NCBI RefSeq assembly: GCF_000821185.2 | Contig: NZ_CP050855.1 | Coordinates: forward strand, 1,488,001-1,552,000 | DNA: 64,000 nt | Reading direction: 5' to 3' | DNA from: Serratia symbiotica | GTDB taxonomy: Bacteria > Pseudomonadota > Gammaproteobacteria > Enterobacterales > Enterobacteriaceae | Shown here: positions 19,994 through 30,315 of the stretch, in pieces | Numbering within the stretch: position 1 is the first letter of the stretch | Layout: each line of letters starts with the position of its first letter | Translations under genes and position numbers: made by a program | The notes under the pieces: generated by a model | Database searches by the model: none | What the model was told of the DNA's origin: nothing | What the model saw: the letters and a program-made list of their open reading frames with translations, nothing else

Positions 19994-21124
19994 ATGGCAT
20001 ATACCACTTTTTCTCAGAATAAAAACAACCCGTTGCTGGAGCCGATGTTTTTCGGCCAGTCGGTCAATGTTGCCCGCTACGACCAACAAAAGCATGAAAT
20101 ATTCGAAAAACTGATCGAGAAACAATTGTCCTTCTTCTGGCGTCCAGAGGAAGTTGATGTCTCCCGTGACCGCATCGACTATCAGGCGCTGCCGGAGCAT
20201 GAGAAGCACATCTTTATCAGCAACCTGAAGTACCAAACGCTGTTGGACTCCATTCAGGGGCGCAGCCCGAATGTCGCCCTGCTACCGCTGATCTCCATCC
20301 CGGAGCTGGAAACCTGGGTGGAAACCTGGTCGTTCTCTGAGACCATCCACTCACGTTCTTATACTCATATCATCCGTAATATCGTCAACGATCCGGCGCT
20401 GGTGTTCGACGATATCGTTACCAATGAAGAGATCCTCAAGCGTGCGAAAGACATTTCTGGCTACTATGATGATCTGATCGAAATGACCAGCTACTACCAT
20501 CTGCTGGGGGAAGGCCGCCACCAGGTGAACGGCAAAACCGTCACCGTCAACCTACGCGCACTGAAAAAACAACTCTATCTGTGCCTGATGAGCGTCAACG
20601 CGCTAGAGGCGATCCGCTTCTACGTCAGCTTCGCCTGCTCGTTCGCCTTCGCGGAACGTGAACTGATGGAAGGTAACGCCAAGATCATCAAATTGATTGC
20701 CCGTGATGAAGCGCTACACCTCACTGGCACTCAGCATATGCTTAACCTGATGCGTTCCGGTGCTGATGATCCAGAGATGGCAGAAATCGCCGTAGAATGC
20801 CAGCAGCAGTGCTACGATCTGTTCGTGCTGGCCGCCCAACAGGAAAAAGAGTGGGCAGAATACCTGTTCCGTGACGGCTCCATGATCGGCCTGAACAAGG
20901 ACATTTTGTGTCAGTATGTGGAGTACATCAGCAATATCCGCATGCAGGCAGTTGGCCTTGAGCTGCCATTCAAAACCCGCTCCAACCCGATCCCCTGGAT
21001 CAACGCTTGGCTGGTGTCCGACAACGTACAGGTAGCACCACAGGAAGTAGAAGTCAGCTCTTATCTGGTTGGTCAGATCGACGCAGAAGTGCATGCCGAT
21101 GATCTGAGCGATTTCGAGCTATAA
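19994..21124 (+). CDS. nrdB: Ribonucleoside-diphosphate reductase 1 beta subunit
   Basis: 376 residues, same length as E. coli NrdB. Ferritin-like fold with a diiron-tyrosyl radical cofactor that activates NrdA. Visible ligands: Asp85, Glu116 and His119 ([10 protein letters not shown]), then EAIRFYVSF and [13 protein letters not shown]. The radical Tyr is Tyr123 (Tyr122 in E. coli numbering without Met). The C-terminal tail ADDLSDFEL binds NrdA. Three nt separate its stop from yfaE, which maintains its cofactor. Confidence 0.98.
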   Translation: MAYTTFSQNKNNPLLEPMFFGQSVNVARYDQQKHEIFEKLIEKQLSFFWRPEEVDVSRDRIDYQALPEHEKHIFISNLKYQTLLDSIQGRSPNVALLPLISIPELETWVETWSFSETIHSRSYTHIIRNIVNDPALVFDDIVTNEEILKRAKDISGYYDDLIEMTSYYHLLGEGRHQVNGKTVTVNLRALKKQLYLCLMSVNALEAIRFYVSFACSFAFAERELMEGNAKIIKLIARDEALHLTGTQHMLNLMRSGADDPEMAEIAVECQQQCYDLFVLAAQQEKEWAEYLFRDGSMIGLNKDILCQYVEYISNIRMQAVGLELPFKTRSNPIPWINAWLVSDNVQVAPQEVEVSSYLVGQIDAEVHADDLSDFEL

Positions 21125-21127
21125 GCG

Positions 21128-21388
21128 ATGGCGACACCTACCGTGAAGCTGCGTACCACCGGTACGCAGTTTACCTGCCCAAAAAGTGAACACTGCCTGC
21201 TTGAGGTACTGGAACTGCATGCGGTTGAAGTGGAGTACCAGTGTCGCTCTGGCTACTGTGGTGCCTGCCGCCTGAAGCTGGTGAAAGGGGAAGTGGCCTA
21301 TTGCCAACCACCGCTGGCGTTAATCAATGACGGCGAGATCCTGCCCTGCTGTTGCATGCCGCTAACGGACATCGAGCTGGATATCTGA
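21128..21388 (+). CDS. yfaE: YfaE 2Fe-2S ferredoxin for NrdB cofactor maintenance
   Basis: 86 residues. Plant-type 2Fe-2S ferredoxin with C39-x4-C44-x2-C47 (YQCRSGYCGACR) and the fourth Cys within a CCC run at 74-76. In E. coli YfaE reduces the NrdB diiron centre to regenerate its tyrosyl radical. It follows nrdB by 3 nt, completing the nrdA-nrdB-yfaE operon. Confidence 0.94.
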   Translation: MATPTVKLRTTGTQFTCPKSEHCLLEVLELHAVEVEYQCRSGYCGACRLKLVKGEVAYCQPPLALINDGEILPCCCMPLTDIELDI

Positions 21389-21394
21389 TTCACA

Positions 21395-21480
21395 ATAATA
21401 GACTGCAATCATCTGGATATCCCCCTGTGACTTGCGAGTTGCCGCGTTGTTGGTTGCAGTTTGAAAAGCGCCGGGTATAA
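21395..21480. repeat. Degraded half-copy of repeat type B between yfaE and the cinA-like gene
   Basis: The string CTTGCGAGTTGCCGCGTTG and, a little further on, a TTGAAAAGCGCCGGGTATAA-like end match the right side of repeat type B (full copy at 29751-29948, ending TTGAAGTATGACGGGTATA). The rest of the 311-nt convergent gap shows nothing recognisable. Confidence 0.5.
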
Positions 21481-21699
21481 ATAGCAAAATCGTAATATAG
21501 ACAACAGGTAACCTGTGAATCACATGCTTTAACCGCAGAAGGGCTACCATAGCGATATCTATCCGCCTTGTCGCACACACAGTGCCCAAGACGAACAGTC
21601 TCAAATAATCGCAGTAAAGAGTAACAGCATTCCCATAACATGAGTTCCCACTATAATATTAGGATTAATAAAGGATACTTCACTGCCATCAAGCATTCT

Positions 21700-22896
21700 T
21701 TACTCGACGATCTCAATAATCTCCAACCCACTGTTTTTGCCACACACTTGGCCACCGTCCAACCAGCGCCGCAGCATGTCCAACGCCAGCATTGCCACCG
21801 ATGCTTGTCGCAGTTGCAAGCTGTGGTGAGAGGCGCGGTAACGCACGGTTTGCCCCATGCCGCCGCGCGGCGTGTGCAGTACAACGCTAACCTGATCGTC
21901 GCTCATAGCGCTGACTGCCAACACCAGCGGGGCACCAGCCAGCTCCGCCAATGAACGGGCGCGCACCAGGGTAGATCCTAGCGTCTCAACACAGTGGGCA
22001 GGCAGCAGTTCCCCCTCCACCAGCGGCGCGCCTGCACGCTGTAGTTGCAGATTGAGCAACCCGCCACTGAACTGCTCGCTCAGAGCCAACGTCAACCCCT
22101 GCTGATGTAACCGCTGTGTCAGCACTGCTGGCAATCCGGTCGTGCCTTCAAAGATGCAGTTGTCTCCCGCCACCTCCCGCACCTGCTCCCAGGCCAGCAT
22201 CATTTCAGCGCGTCGGCTTAGCGGGCCAGTGAGCTTCAATTCGATAATCGGGCTGGAAGAGCGATAACCCAATACTACGTCTGGGGGTAGCACCATGTCA
22301 TCGAGTTCCTCCGCCAGATCGCTTTCGGAGGTGCCGAAGGTGGTCAAACGCAGGCACAGCGGAGGTTCCGGCAGGGCAAAGCGCTGGCGCAGGCGCGGCA
22401 CAATCTGCTGCTCGATCATCACTTTGAACTCCGACGGAACGCCGGGGGTGAAGAACATCAGGCAGTGATTCAACTGCAAACTGAAACCGCACGCGGTGCC
22501 GACCGGATTATCCAGCATCTCGGCGTTAGCCGGTATCTGCGCCTGTTTGCGGTTGGAGGCAGCCATCGGCCGACCGCGCTTGGCGAAATAGGCCTCAATA
22601 CGTGCCAGCCATGCGACATGTTCAACCAACCCTACGCCGCAGGCATTAGCGGCGGCCAATGCGCTGAGATCATCGCTGGTTGGCCCTAAACCGCCATTAA
22701 CGATCAGCACGTCGGCAATGTGGCTACGTTCTTGCAGTGTCTCGATCAAAGAAAAGAGGCTGTCCCCTACCGTTTCGCGCCTGCTCATTGGCATACCTTG
22801 CTCGAACAGATAATCCGCTAGCCAGGCGGCGTTGGTATCAATAATTTGCCCGTGCAACACCTCATCACCGGTGCTGAGCATCTCCACCCTTAACAT
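21700..22896 (-). CDS. yfaY: CinA-like / NMN deamidase-related protein YfaY
   Basis: 398 residues. N-terminal MoaB/MogA-like molybdopterin-binding fold: MLSTGDEVLHGQIIDTNA at 6-23, the NGGLGPTSDD motif at about 67-76, TPGVPSEFK further on. The degenerate CinA C-terminal part follows (LTLALSEQFSGGLLNLQL). The usual catalytic CinA C-domain motif (AESCTGG) is not intact here: SEQFSGG is present instead, as in the E. coli paralogue YfaY. Biochemical role is therefore uncertain. ATG 22896 follows a weak AGG. Confidence 0.85.
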   Translation of the reverse strand: MLRVEMLSTGDEVLHGQIIDTNAAWLADYLFEQGMPMSRRETVGDSLFSLIETLQERSHIADVLIVNGGLGPTSDDLSALAAANACGVGLVEHVAWLARIEAYFAKRGRPMAASNRKQAQIPANAEMLDNPVGTACGFSLQLNHCLMFFTPGVPSEFKVMIEQQIVPRLRQRFALPEPPLCLRLTTFGTSESDLAEELDDMVLPPDVVLGYRSSSPIIELKLTGPLSRRAEMMLAWEQVREVAGDNCIFEGTTGLPAVLTQRLHQQGLTLALSEQFSGGLLNLQLQRAGAPLVEGELLPAHCVETLGSTLVRARSLAELAGAPLVLAVSAMSDDQVSVVLHTPRGGMGQTVRYRASHHSLQLRQASVAMLALDMLRRWLDGGQVCGKNSGLEIIEIVE

Positions 22897-23234
22897 CGAT
22901 TTCTCCCCTATTTTTTGATCATTCCATGATAGAAGGCCGTCAATAATTTTTCACCCAATACCCTCACCAGTCTATACCAAGGCGTCACCTTCCTTTAGGG
23001 ATAAAAACTCAAAAAATTCTTAATTAATCAAATAAATGTAAAACGGTAAAAACAAGAATAAAACTTACCAAGGCGATACTAAAAATCACTCAGACCCATT
23101 TGCCGTAGGCGTTCAATAGGTCTACAACTATTAATGTATTAACCAAGATCAAAGACGACAGTTCTTTGGCAACATGATGATGTTGAACGTTTAAACCGCC
23201 CGAGCCTTAACCCAAATACGATAAGGAGCACATG
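22897..23234. other. Upstream region of the catalase gene
   Basis: About 340 nt, AT-rich, between the divergent yfaY and katA. It presumably holds both promoters. I could not pick an OxyR site or a confident promoter. Confidence 0.5.
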
Positions 23235-24671
23235 ATGAGCAAGAAAGGACTGACCACCACCGCTGGCGCACCGGTTGTTGACAACAACAACGTGATCACC
23301 GCAGGAAAACGCGGACCGATGCTTCTGCAAGACGTTTGGTACTTAGAAAAACTGGCCCACTTTGACCGCGAGGTCATCCCTGAGCGCCGCATGCACGCTA
23401 AAGGTTCTGGTGCCTACGGCACCTTCACCGTCACCCACGATATTACCCAATATACCCGCGCGAAAATCTTCTCCGACATTGGCAAAAAAACCGACATGTT
23501 TGTCCGCTTCTCCACCGTGGCTGGCGAGCGCGGCGCTGCCGATGCCGAGCGTGATATTCGCGGCTTCGCCATGAAGTTCTATACCGAAGAGGGCAACTGG
23601 GATCTGGTGGGCAATGATACACCCGTGTTCTACCTGCGTGATCCGCTGAAGTTCCCCGACCTTAACCACGTAGTGAAACGTGATCCGCACACCAACCTGC
23701 GCAACCCGGTGTACAAATGGGATTTCTTCTCCCTCCAGCCAGAATCGTTGCACCAATTGACCATCGATTTCAGCGATCGCGGCCTGCCGAAATCCTACCG
23801 TCATATGCACGGCTTCGGTAGCCACACCTATAGCTTCATCAATGCCGATAACCAGCGTTTCTGGGTGAAGTTCCACTTCATCTGCCAACAGGGCATTGAA
23901 AATCTGATGGATGACGAGGCGGAAGCCATCATCGCCAAGGATCGCGAAAGCTCGCAGCGCGACCTGTTTGAGGCGATTGAGCGCGGTGATTTCCCTCGCT
24001 GGAAGCTACAGATCCAGATCATGCCGGAGCACCAAGCCTCGCAAACTCCTTATAACCCGTTTGATCTGACCAAGGTGTGGCCACACGGCGACTACCCGCT
24101 GATCGATGTTGGCTTCTTCGAGCTGAACCGCAACCCGGACAACTATTTTTCCGAGGTTGAACAGGTGGCGATGAACCCAGCTAACATCGTGCCAGGCATC
24201 AGCTTCTCACCGGACAAAATGTTACAGGGCCGTCTGTTCTCCTACGGTGATGCGCACCGCTACCGTTTGGGCGTGAACCATTACCAGATCCCGGTCAACG
24301 CGGCAAAATGCCCGTTCCACAATTATCACCGCGATGGCGCGATGCGCGTGGACGGTAACAGCGGCAACGGGGTAACCTACGAGCCGAACAGCTTCGGTCT
24401 GTTCCAGGATCAGCCGAACTTCAGCGAACCGCCGTTGAGTATCGAAGGTGCGGCTGAACACTGGAATCATCGCGAGGACGACGATTACTACAGCCAACCG
24501 CGCGCACTGTTTAATCTGCTGAGTGCCGAAGAACATCAACGCATGTTCACCCGCATCGCCGCTGAGCTGTCGCAAGTGCCTGAGCCGATCCAGCGCCGCC
24601 AAATCGCACTGTTTACCCAGGTGCATCCAGATTACGGTGCCGGTGTTGCTAAAGAACTCGGCCTGAAGTAA
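23235..24671 (+). CDS. katA: Monofunctional haem catalase (KatA-type, small subunit)
   Basis: 478 residues, the size of small-subunit clade 3 catalases; splits H2O2 to water and oxygen. Distal His54 ([12 protein letters not shown]) and Asn127 (VGNDTPVF) line the haem pocket. The proximal ligand is Tyr337 in [19 protein letters not shown]-site residues fall in [12 protein letters not shown] and later. Two adjacent ATGs exist; the second (23235) is 6 nt from AAGGAG and fits better than the first (23232). It forms its own unit with a strong terminator. Not the E. coli KatG or KatE type. Confidence 0.96.
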   Translation: MSKKGLTTTAGAPVVDNNNVITAGKRGPMLLQDVWYLEKLAHFDREVIPERRMHAKGSGAYGTFTVTHDITQYTRAKIFSDIGKKTDMFVRFSTVAGERGAADAERDIRGFAMKFYTEEGNWDLVGNDTPVFYLRDPLKFPDLNHVVKRDPHTNLRNPVYKWDFFSLQPESLHQLTIDFSDRGLPKSYRHMHGFGSHTYSFINADNQRFWVKFHFICQQGIENLMDDEAEAIIAKDRESSQRDLFEAIERGDFPRWKLQIQIMPEHQASQTPYNPFDLTKVWPHGDYPLIDVGFFELNRNPDNYFSEVEQVAMNPANIVPGISFSPDKMLQGRLFSYGDAHRYRLGVNHYQIPVNAAKCPFHNYHRDGAMRVDGNSGNGVTYEPNSFGLFQDQPNFSEPPLSIEGAAEHWNHREDDDYYSQPRALFNLLSAEEHQRMFTRIAAELSQVPEPIQRRQIALFTQVHPDYGAGVAKELGLK

Positions 24672-24687
24672 GCCGCCGCTTGGGATC

Positions 24688-24726
24688 AAAACCGCCCAGC
24701 CTGAACTTCAACCTGGGCGGTTTTTT
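24688..24726. terminator. Bidirectional terminator between katA and the men cluster
   Basis: ACCGCCCAG pairs with CTGGGCGGT across a 13-nt loop, with AAAA before and TTTTTT after. It serves katA on the plus strand and the menE end on the minus strand. Confidence 0.92.
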
Positions 24727-26254
24727 ACGCCGCAGAAATTTGTACCGCCACCCATTGCTGCAACTGCTGGCGCGAGATCTTGATGCCGCCCTTGTTCAAC
24801 TCATTAGGCAAGTTGAACAAGGCTGCGGGGCGTTGGAAACTAGCCAGCCGTTCCTGTGCCCAATTCAGCAGTGCTTCCAGTGTCAATGGCCGCTCGCTGT
24901 CGATCACCGCCACCGGGCGTTGACCAAACTCCATATCATCCATCGGTACTACAAACACCTGCAAAATTTGTGGGTGTGTTGCCAGTACGCGCTCAATATC
25001 TTCCGGTTGTACGCCTTCCCCACCGCTGAAAAACAGGTTGTCCAGCCGACCGAAAACACGCAGTTCCCCCTGCACCATCACGCCGCGATCCTGGGTATGG
25101 AACCAGCCTTGGTCATCGGCCAGCAGTTGCAAACCACCCTGCCGCCAATAGCCCAGCGCCAGGCTCTACGCACGAACCCATATCTCTTGATTCACCAGTT
25201 TAATTTCGCAACCGTCTAACGGCAGACCAACGCCCGGCCGCGTATCAGCGCGCTTGGCACACACCGTTGAGGCCAACTCGGTCAGCCCATAGCCACACCA
25301 ACAGTGGATACCCAGCGCTGCGGCTTTTTCGGTCAAGACTTCCGGGATCATCGCGCCGCCCAACAGCACCCCTTTTAGCGTCATCCCTTCGAGTGGCTGC
25401 GCCAACAGCCGCCATAGCTGCGTCGGCACCAATGAAGCATGGGTGCAGCCCACCAGCGCTTCCACCAGCGGAGACTTATCGCGCAACACCAGCGTGGCCC
25501 CCGCCGCCAACCAGCGCCAGACAATGCCCTGACCGGAAACGTGAAACAGCGGCAATGACAATAGCCAGCGATCTTGCCGCTGGAACCTCAACAATTGCCG
25601 TACCCCGGAGGCGCTGGCCAGATGACCCGCGTAGCTGTGTGCGGCGGCTTTGGGTGCACCGCTGGAACCGGAGGTCAGCGTTAGCGTTGCCAAGCGCTGT
25701 GGCACCCAAAGTACCGGATTGAACCAGCGCCGTTTGCTGGACGACAAGGCCAAGGAAATCATCGACGCAGGCAGGGCTGGCAACGCTTCCAGCAGTAGGT
25801 TAACAATCATGCCATCACGCACCACCTCATACAGCCCCACTTTCAGCTTGGCGAGCTTCTCGCCCGGTGACGCACTCAGCACCTGGAACAATTTATCAGG
25901 ATCACCGCTGCACAGCGGAGCCTTACGGTAATCCGCCTGGAGTGGCAGGCGCTGTTCACACTCCGCCAGCGCACAACTGAGGCCAAAGGCGACCGAGGGT
26001 AACGGGCTGTCGGCGGGTGCTTTCCCCACCTGCCAGCTTTTTAGCCAAGCCAACGCGGCCTGAGTCGCTTGCGCCAGCGTTTCCTGACTGAATTCCGGCA
26101 GCGGCGCGATTTCTCCCCAGCCTTGCCGTTCACCCTGTTGCAGACGCACCAGCAAGCCATCGCGGGTTTTTAGCCGCTGATTGCGCAGTACCACCCCCGC
26201 TTCCATCGGCAGGCAATAGCGGTAAACCACCGCGTTACGATCCAACGCACGCAT
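24725..26254 (-). pseudogene. menC/menE: menC-menE deletion fusion with internal stop
   Basis: The frame opens as MenC (o-succinylbenzoate synthase): [35 protein letters not shown], and [14 protein letters not shown] with the catalytic Lys. Near residue 156-163 (about 25765-25790) it passes in frame into MenE (o-succinylbenzoyl-CoA ligase): [38 protein letters not shown]. Missing are the MenC C-terminal half with its metal ligands (DAN motif and following acidic residues) and about the first hundred residues of MenE; judged against E. coli, roughly 0.8 kb. A TAG at 25166-25168 then stops the frame in the MenE part; the same frame continues with GWFHTQDRG, FGRLDNLFFSGGEG and GGIKISRQQ to 24725. 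Neither enzyme can be functional. The start overlaps the menB stop as TAATG. Confidence 0.9.
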
Positions 26255-27098
26255 TATGGATTACGCTTAAATTTGCTGAAGTCCGGCGCGCGCTTTTCAT
26301 TAAATGCATTGCGCCCTTCCTGACCTTCGTCGGTCATGTGGAACAACATGGTGGCGTTACCCGCTAGTTCTTGCAAACCGGCCTGACCATCGCAATCGGC
26401 GTTCAATGCCGCTTTCAGGCAGCGCAATGCCATCGGGCTGTTTTGCAGTATTTCGCGGCACCAGCGCACGGTTTCCTTTTCCAGATCGACCAAGGGGACG
26501 ACGGTATTGACCAACCCCATCTCCAGCGCGGCTGCAGCATCATACTGGCGGCACAGAAACCAGATTTCACGCGCCTTTTTCTGGCCAACGATACGCGCCA
26601 TATAAGATGCCCCCCAACCGCCATCAAAGGAACCGACCTTTGGCCCGGTCTGGCCAAAGATGGCGTTGTCCGCCGCGATGGTAAGATCGCACATCATGTG
26701 TAGCACGTGACCACCACCCACCGCATAGCCACCACGGGTTTTGGGCAGGTGCGGATCTGGCGCTGGAAGTCGAGCACGTTCAGATGATGCACGCCGCTGT
26801 CATCGCGATAGCCACCATAGTCGCCGCGCACTTTCTGATCGCCCCCGGAGCAAAAGGCTTTATCCCCCGCACCGGTGAGAATAAGGGTGCCAATGCTGTC
26901 GTCATAACGGGCATCGGCCAGCGCACTGATCATCTCTCGCACCGTATGCAGACGGAATGCATTGCGCACCTGCGGCCGATTGATAGTGATCTTGGCGATG
27001 CCCTCGGTGGACTTGTGATACAGGATATCGTCGAAAGCGCCAGAGCAATCCTGCCAGTCGATGGCGGCACATCCGAGTTCTTGTTGTGGATAAAGCAT
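26254..27098 (-). pseudogene. menB: menB (naphthoyl-CoA synthase), frameshifted
   Basis: Both halves of the crotonase-fold 1,4-dihydroxy-2-naphthoyl-CoA synthase are present and almost unchanged: [10 protein letters not shown] and [17 protein letters not shown] on the first side, [19 protein letters not shown] and [15 protein letters not shown] on the second. At about 26722 the frame breaks. The expected VAM-VAGY-x-x-GGGH linker is shortened so that GGCTATG occurs once where the family code would have it twice, which fits a 13-nt deletion between direct repeats. The first frame stops after VVVTCYT. A reinitiated product would lack the CoA-binding half. Confidence 0.92.
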
Positions 27099-27109
27099 GA
27101 TTCGGTTCC

Positions 27110-27880
27110 TTAACCAGGGTTAACGAGAAAATCTTGTAGCTCGGTGACAAAATCCTGCGGGTTGACCAGATGTGCGTTATGCCCAGCCCGCGGCACAATA
27201 CGCAACGGCAGCCCGGCGTGGCGCGCCAGCCGTTGAAATTTGGCATCATTTTCGCCGCACAGTACCCGCAGTGGCACCGTCAGTTGCCGCAGTTGCGGCA
27301 CCAGGAAAGGCTGTCGCCCCAATGAGGTGGCCTCCAGCATGTCAGCCACCGCCGAGCCGCTATTGTCGGCACGCGCAGTGATCAACGCTTGGCGGCGCAC
27401 AGGACAGAGTTCAGTAAACACTGGCTGCTGATACCAGTCTGCCAGCCCCTCGGTGATCGGCTGGCGGCGAAAGCGTTCAGCCCAGGCGGCATCCTGTGCA
27501 CAACGTTGGCTACGCCGTTGTTCACAGTCCAATCCCGGATTACTGCCTTCAATAATGGCTCCTTGCAAACCGTTATGTCGGCCATGACAAGCGTAATACA
27601 TGGCGATACGCCCACCCAGCGAGTACCCTACCAGCCAGTAACGTTCAATGTGGTGTCGTCGCACAGTAGCGCTGATTTGCGCACTGATATCATCAAAACC
27701 GCCGCAGGTAACGGCAACGGAATCACCGTGACCAGGCAGATCGATGGCCAGTGATGGCCATTGCGCACAGCACGCGGCGATCGCCCGCCACTCATGGTGG
27801 TTGCCCAGCAAGCCGTGCAACCAAATCAGCCACGGACGCCCCGCTTCACCCGGTTGCAAAACGCATGTCGCCAGCCTCAT
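27110..27880 (-). CDS. menH: MenH, SHCHC synthase
   Basis: 256 residues. Alpha/beta hydrolase that eliminates pyruvate from SEPHCHC to give SHCHC in menaquinone synthesis. Oxyanion/nucleophile region: LHGLLGN at 21-27 and GYSLGG with Ser87; Asp212 in GENDAKF and His234 in AGHNAH complete the triad. Start overlaps the menD stop by 4 nt. It is the only open gene of the cluster, but its substrate comes from MenD, which is frameshifted here. It is probably a functional orphan awaiting decay. Confidence 0.92.
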   Translation of the reverse strand: MRLATCVLQPGEAGRPWLIWLHGLLGNHHEWRAIAACCAQWPSLAIDLPGHGDSVAVTCGGFDDISAQISATVRRHHIERYWLVGYSLGGRIAMYYACHGRHNGLQGAIIEGSNPGLDCEQRRSQRCAQDAAWAERFRRQPITEGLADWYQQPVFTELCPVRRQALITARADNSGSAVADMLEATSLGRQPFLVPQLRQLTVPLRVLCGENDAKFQRLARHAGLPLRIVPRAGHNAHLVNPQDFVTELQDFLVNPG

Positions 27881-29552
27881 TGCAGCGCCATGTGCTGCAC
27901 CAGATAGCGTAGGCTCTCGGCTCCATCACTAGGCGGCACCTGTAGTTCAATCACCGTTGCCCCTCTGTGGCACCACCCCTGTTCAACCGCCTGCGCCAGT
28001 GGGTTCCAGTTTTCCGGCCGCGCATAGTTCAAGCGGAACATCGCCGCTGCATGGCTGAAATCCACGTCCTGCGGCATGCAGTAGAGACGCTGACGCTCTG
28101 CTTCCGGCGTCGGCAACAGCGAGAAAATTTGGCCGCCGTTGTTATTGACCACCAACAGCACCATGGACGTAGAACACTGGCGCAGCAGTGCCAAGGCATT
28201 GATATCGTACAGCGCGGAAAGATCGCCCACTAGCGCCAGCGTCGGTTTGGCGGTAGCACGCTGCACACCAGCAGCGGTGGAAATCAAACCGTCGATACCG
28301 CTGGCACCACGATTACTGAACACCGTATAGCCGATCGGCAGTTGACCCAACGCATCAACCAGACGCACCAGCAGGCTGTTGCCGAGAAATAACTGACCCT
28401 TTTCCGGCAGCAATTCTGGCAGCCGGTGCGCCAACTGTGCCTCGCCAAAGCGGTTAACCAAATGAGTTGCAGCCACAGCCAGCGCATCATCCGCCAACTG
28501 TACCAGTTCACTTGCCCAGCGCACGCTTGACTGTGCCGGGTGCAATGCCAACCACTGCGCCACGCTGGCACGAATACGCCGTCCAGGATGATGAGCCGGA
28601 TCGAGACGCCCCGGTAAATCGTCGATCAGCCAGTATTCTTCAGGACGACAGCGCACCTGCCATTGCAGCAGGCGTTTGCCTGTCAAGCGGCTGCCAAATT
28701 GCAGCACCAGTTGCGCGCTTTGCAATATGCGTTGCGCCTGCTGCTGAGCCAGCCAGAGATCGGCACAGGGCAGCGGCTGGCCGGTCTGCGATAGCACATC
28801 ACCGATCAACGCGGCCAACCAAGCCGCTCGGCCCATTCTGCTAACATCGCGCCCTCTTCAGCGCTCATACGTCCAGCCACTACCACCCCGCGCTTTTGTC
28901 GCCAGAAAAACCAGTCCGGCTGCTTCTGCACCCTGCGCTCATCTATTTCCCGTAGCCAGGGGAGGCTTTCTTGCCACCAGTCACCCAGCGCCGCCGACCA
29001 CTCGGCATAGCGCTGTTCGTCACCACCGTACAGCGGTTCGGCAAATGGGCAGTTGATATGTAAAGCGCCCTGCTGTAGGCGTGCCATGGCACTATCAACA
29101 GCAGATGCCAGCCAACTGGCCGGAATATTCGGCGTCGGGCGGGGTAGATCGAGATCCAATGCCGGGTGGCGGGCATAGAGACCAGGCTGGCGAATGGCCT
29201 GATTTGCACCACAGTCGATTAATTCCGCTGGCCGATCAGCAGTGAGTAACACCAGCCGTTCACCACTTAAGCCAGCTTCGATCACTGCGGGGTAAAGATT
29301 CGCCGCTGCGGTGCCAGAGGTGACGATCACCGCTACCGGTTCACGCGCCGCCTTCGCCAAGCCTAGCGCCAGATGGCCTAACCCACGCTCATCAAAATGG
29401 GTATGGCAGATAAAAGATTGATTAGCCACCGTAGCCAGCGTCAGAGGGGTGGATCGCGATCCTGGCGCAATACAGACATGTCGCACCCCATGGCGGAATA
29501 GCGCTTCCAACAACAACGCCGCCCATCGGCGATTAAAAACACTTATCGACAT
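27877..29552 (-). pseudogene. menD: menD (SEPHCHC synthase), frameshifted
   Basis: ThDP-dependent enzyme of menaquinone synthesis. The N-terminal frame starts [20 protein letters not shown] and includes [14 protein letters not shown] and [20 protein letters not shown], ending at AERLGWPR. The second frame resumes at [14 protein letters not shown] and runs with [30 protein letters not shown] and [14 protein letters not shown]. The break is at 28810-28813: the coding strand reads CCGCGTTG where CCGTTG would keep the frame, a 2-nt CG duplication. Everything else is well conserved, so the lesion is recent. No menF is seen upstream; the sequence before the start is repeat. Confidence 0.93.
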
Positions 29553-29619
29553 AGTTTGCTCACTGGTCAGTTGGCAGGAAGGGTCTTGGGCACGGCCAAT
29601 CAAGCGCCTATCCCTGTAG

Positions 29620-29755
29620 GCGTACAATGCTACAGCCCGTTAGGACACGGACAATACGCAACAACCAGCGCGTACAGGGAGTACGTGAGGAGGGTGAGCA
29701 CTGCCCAGGGCCAAAATGGCAAAAAAAATAGCCTAATGGGATAGGCTCTGTACCC
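29620..29755. repeat. Dispersed repeat type A, second copy
   Basis: The core GTACGTGAGGAGGGTGAGCA then CTGCCCAGGGCCAAAATGGC matches the copy at 19882-19925. The tail GCCTAATGGGATAGGCTC reappears inverted at 61750-61771. It lies just upstream of menD where menF would be expected. Confidence 0.75.
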
Positions 29756-29948
29756 TAAGTCATTCGAGTTGCAGGAAGGCAGCAACGCAGCGACAAATCG
29801 GTTGGGAATCGATTTGAACAGCGCTTGCGCCGGGCCGCAGGCTGAACCTCAGGGATGAGGTTCATTCATCCCAGACGCTTACATCTGTAAGTGACTAGGG
29901 TGAGTGAGGAAAGCTCACGCACCGGCAACTTGAAGTATGACGGGTATA
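29751..29948. repeat. Dispersed repeat type B, full copy
   Basis: The ends are TACCCTAAGTCATTCGAGTT and CAACTTGAAGTATGACGGGT, which are inverted to each other in part (TACCC...GGGTA; the TTCGAGTTGC/GCAACTTGAA halves pair). The layout matches intergenic repeats common in Serratia and Yersinia. Related copies are at 37580-37702, 44790-44905 and 53625-53800. Confidence 0.75.
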
Positions 29949-30213
29949 GCACCGCACCAACAGTCATAGGCTCAGTATTATATGGGTAGTTATATTCCCG
30001 GCTTTTGCGCCAGCGCAAAAAAGCGGTATATCTTTGTGACGTTATGTCAGTCAATCATTTAGTTGATAACAAAAAATAAATAAAAATAACACGATATTTT
30101 TACACTCCCATCGACACTGAGTGTCCCTCCTCCCCACCACATAAAAAAGTCGCCAAAGCGCTGAGAGGTATTCCCAGAAATTTCGCTGGTATGCTAGGGA
30201 AGGCGTTGATCTG

Positions 30214-30315
30214 ATGGTTTATCGTTTTGTGCCTGATACCGGCGACCTTATCTGGATCGATCATGGCCCCGTTGCAGGCCACGAGCAGGGAGGCCACCGA
30301 TCAGCAGTGGTACAA
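30214..30315 (+). pseudogene. mazF: mazF toxin fragment (first 33 codons)
   Basis: The start MVYRFVPDTGDLIWIDHGPV and AGHEQGGHRSAVV match the N-terminus of MazF-type endoribonucleases (MVSRYVPDMGDLIWVD..., SEQAGHRPAVV). After residue 33 the frame passes into transposase-like sequence, so about 70% of the toxin is gone, including the rest of its RNA-binding surface. The bases just before (GGGAAGGCGTTGATCTGATGG) look like the end of an antitoxin gene overlapping the toxin start, but no complete antitoxin is seen. Confidence 0.75.

Noticed and set aside
22897..23234. OxyR site before katA
   Set aside because: No stretch matched the spaced ATAG/CTAT pattern well enough to report.
25166..26254. 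MenC-MenE as a genuine bifunctional fusion enzyme
   Set aside because: Half of each enzyme is missing, including MenC metal ligands, and the MenE part is interrupted by a stop.
29620..29948. CRISPR-like repeats
   Set aside because: The repeats are long, few and scattered over the window, without regular spacers or cas genes.
30100..30297. Minus-strand 65-codon open frame
   Set aside because: Antisense to the mazF fragment, with no start signal or similarity.
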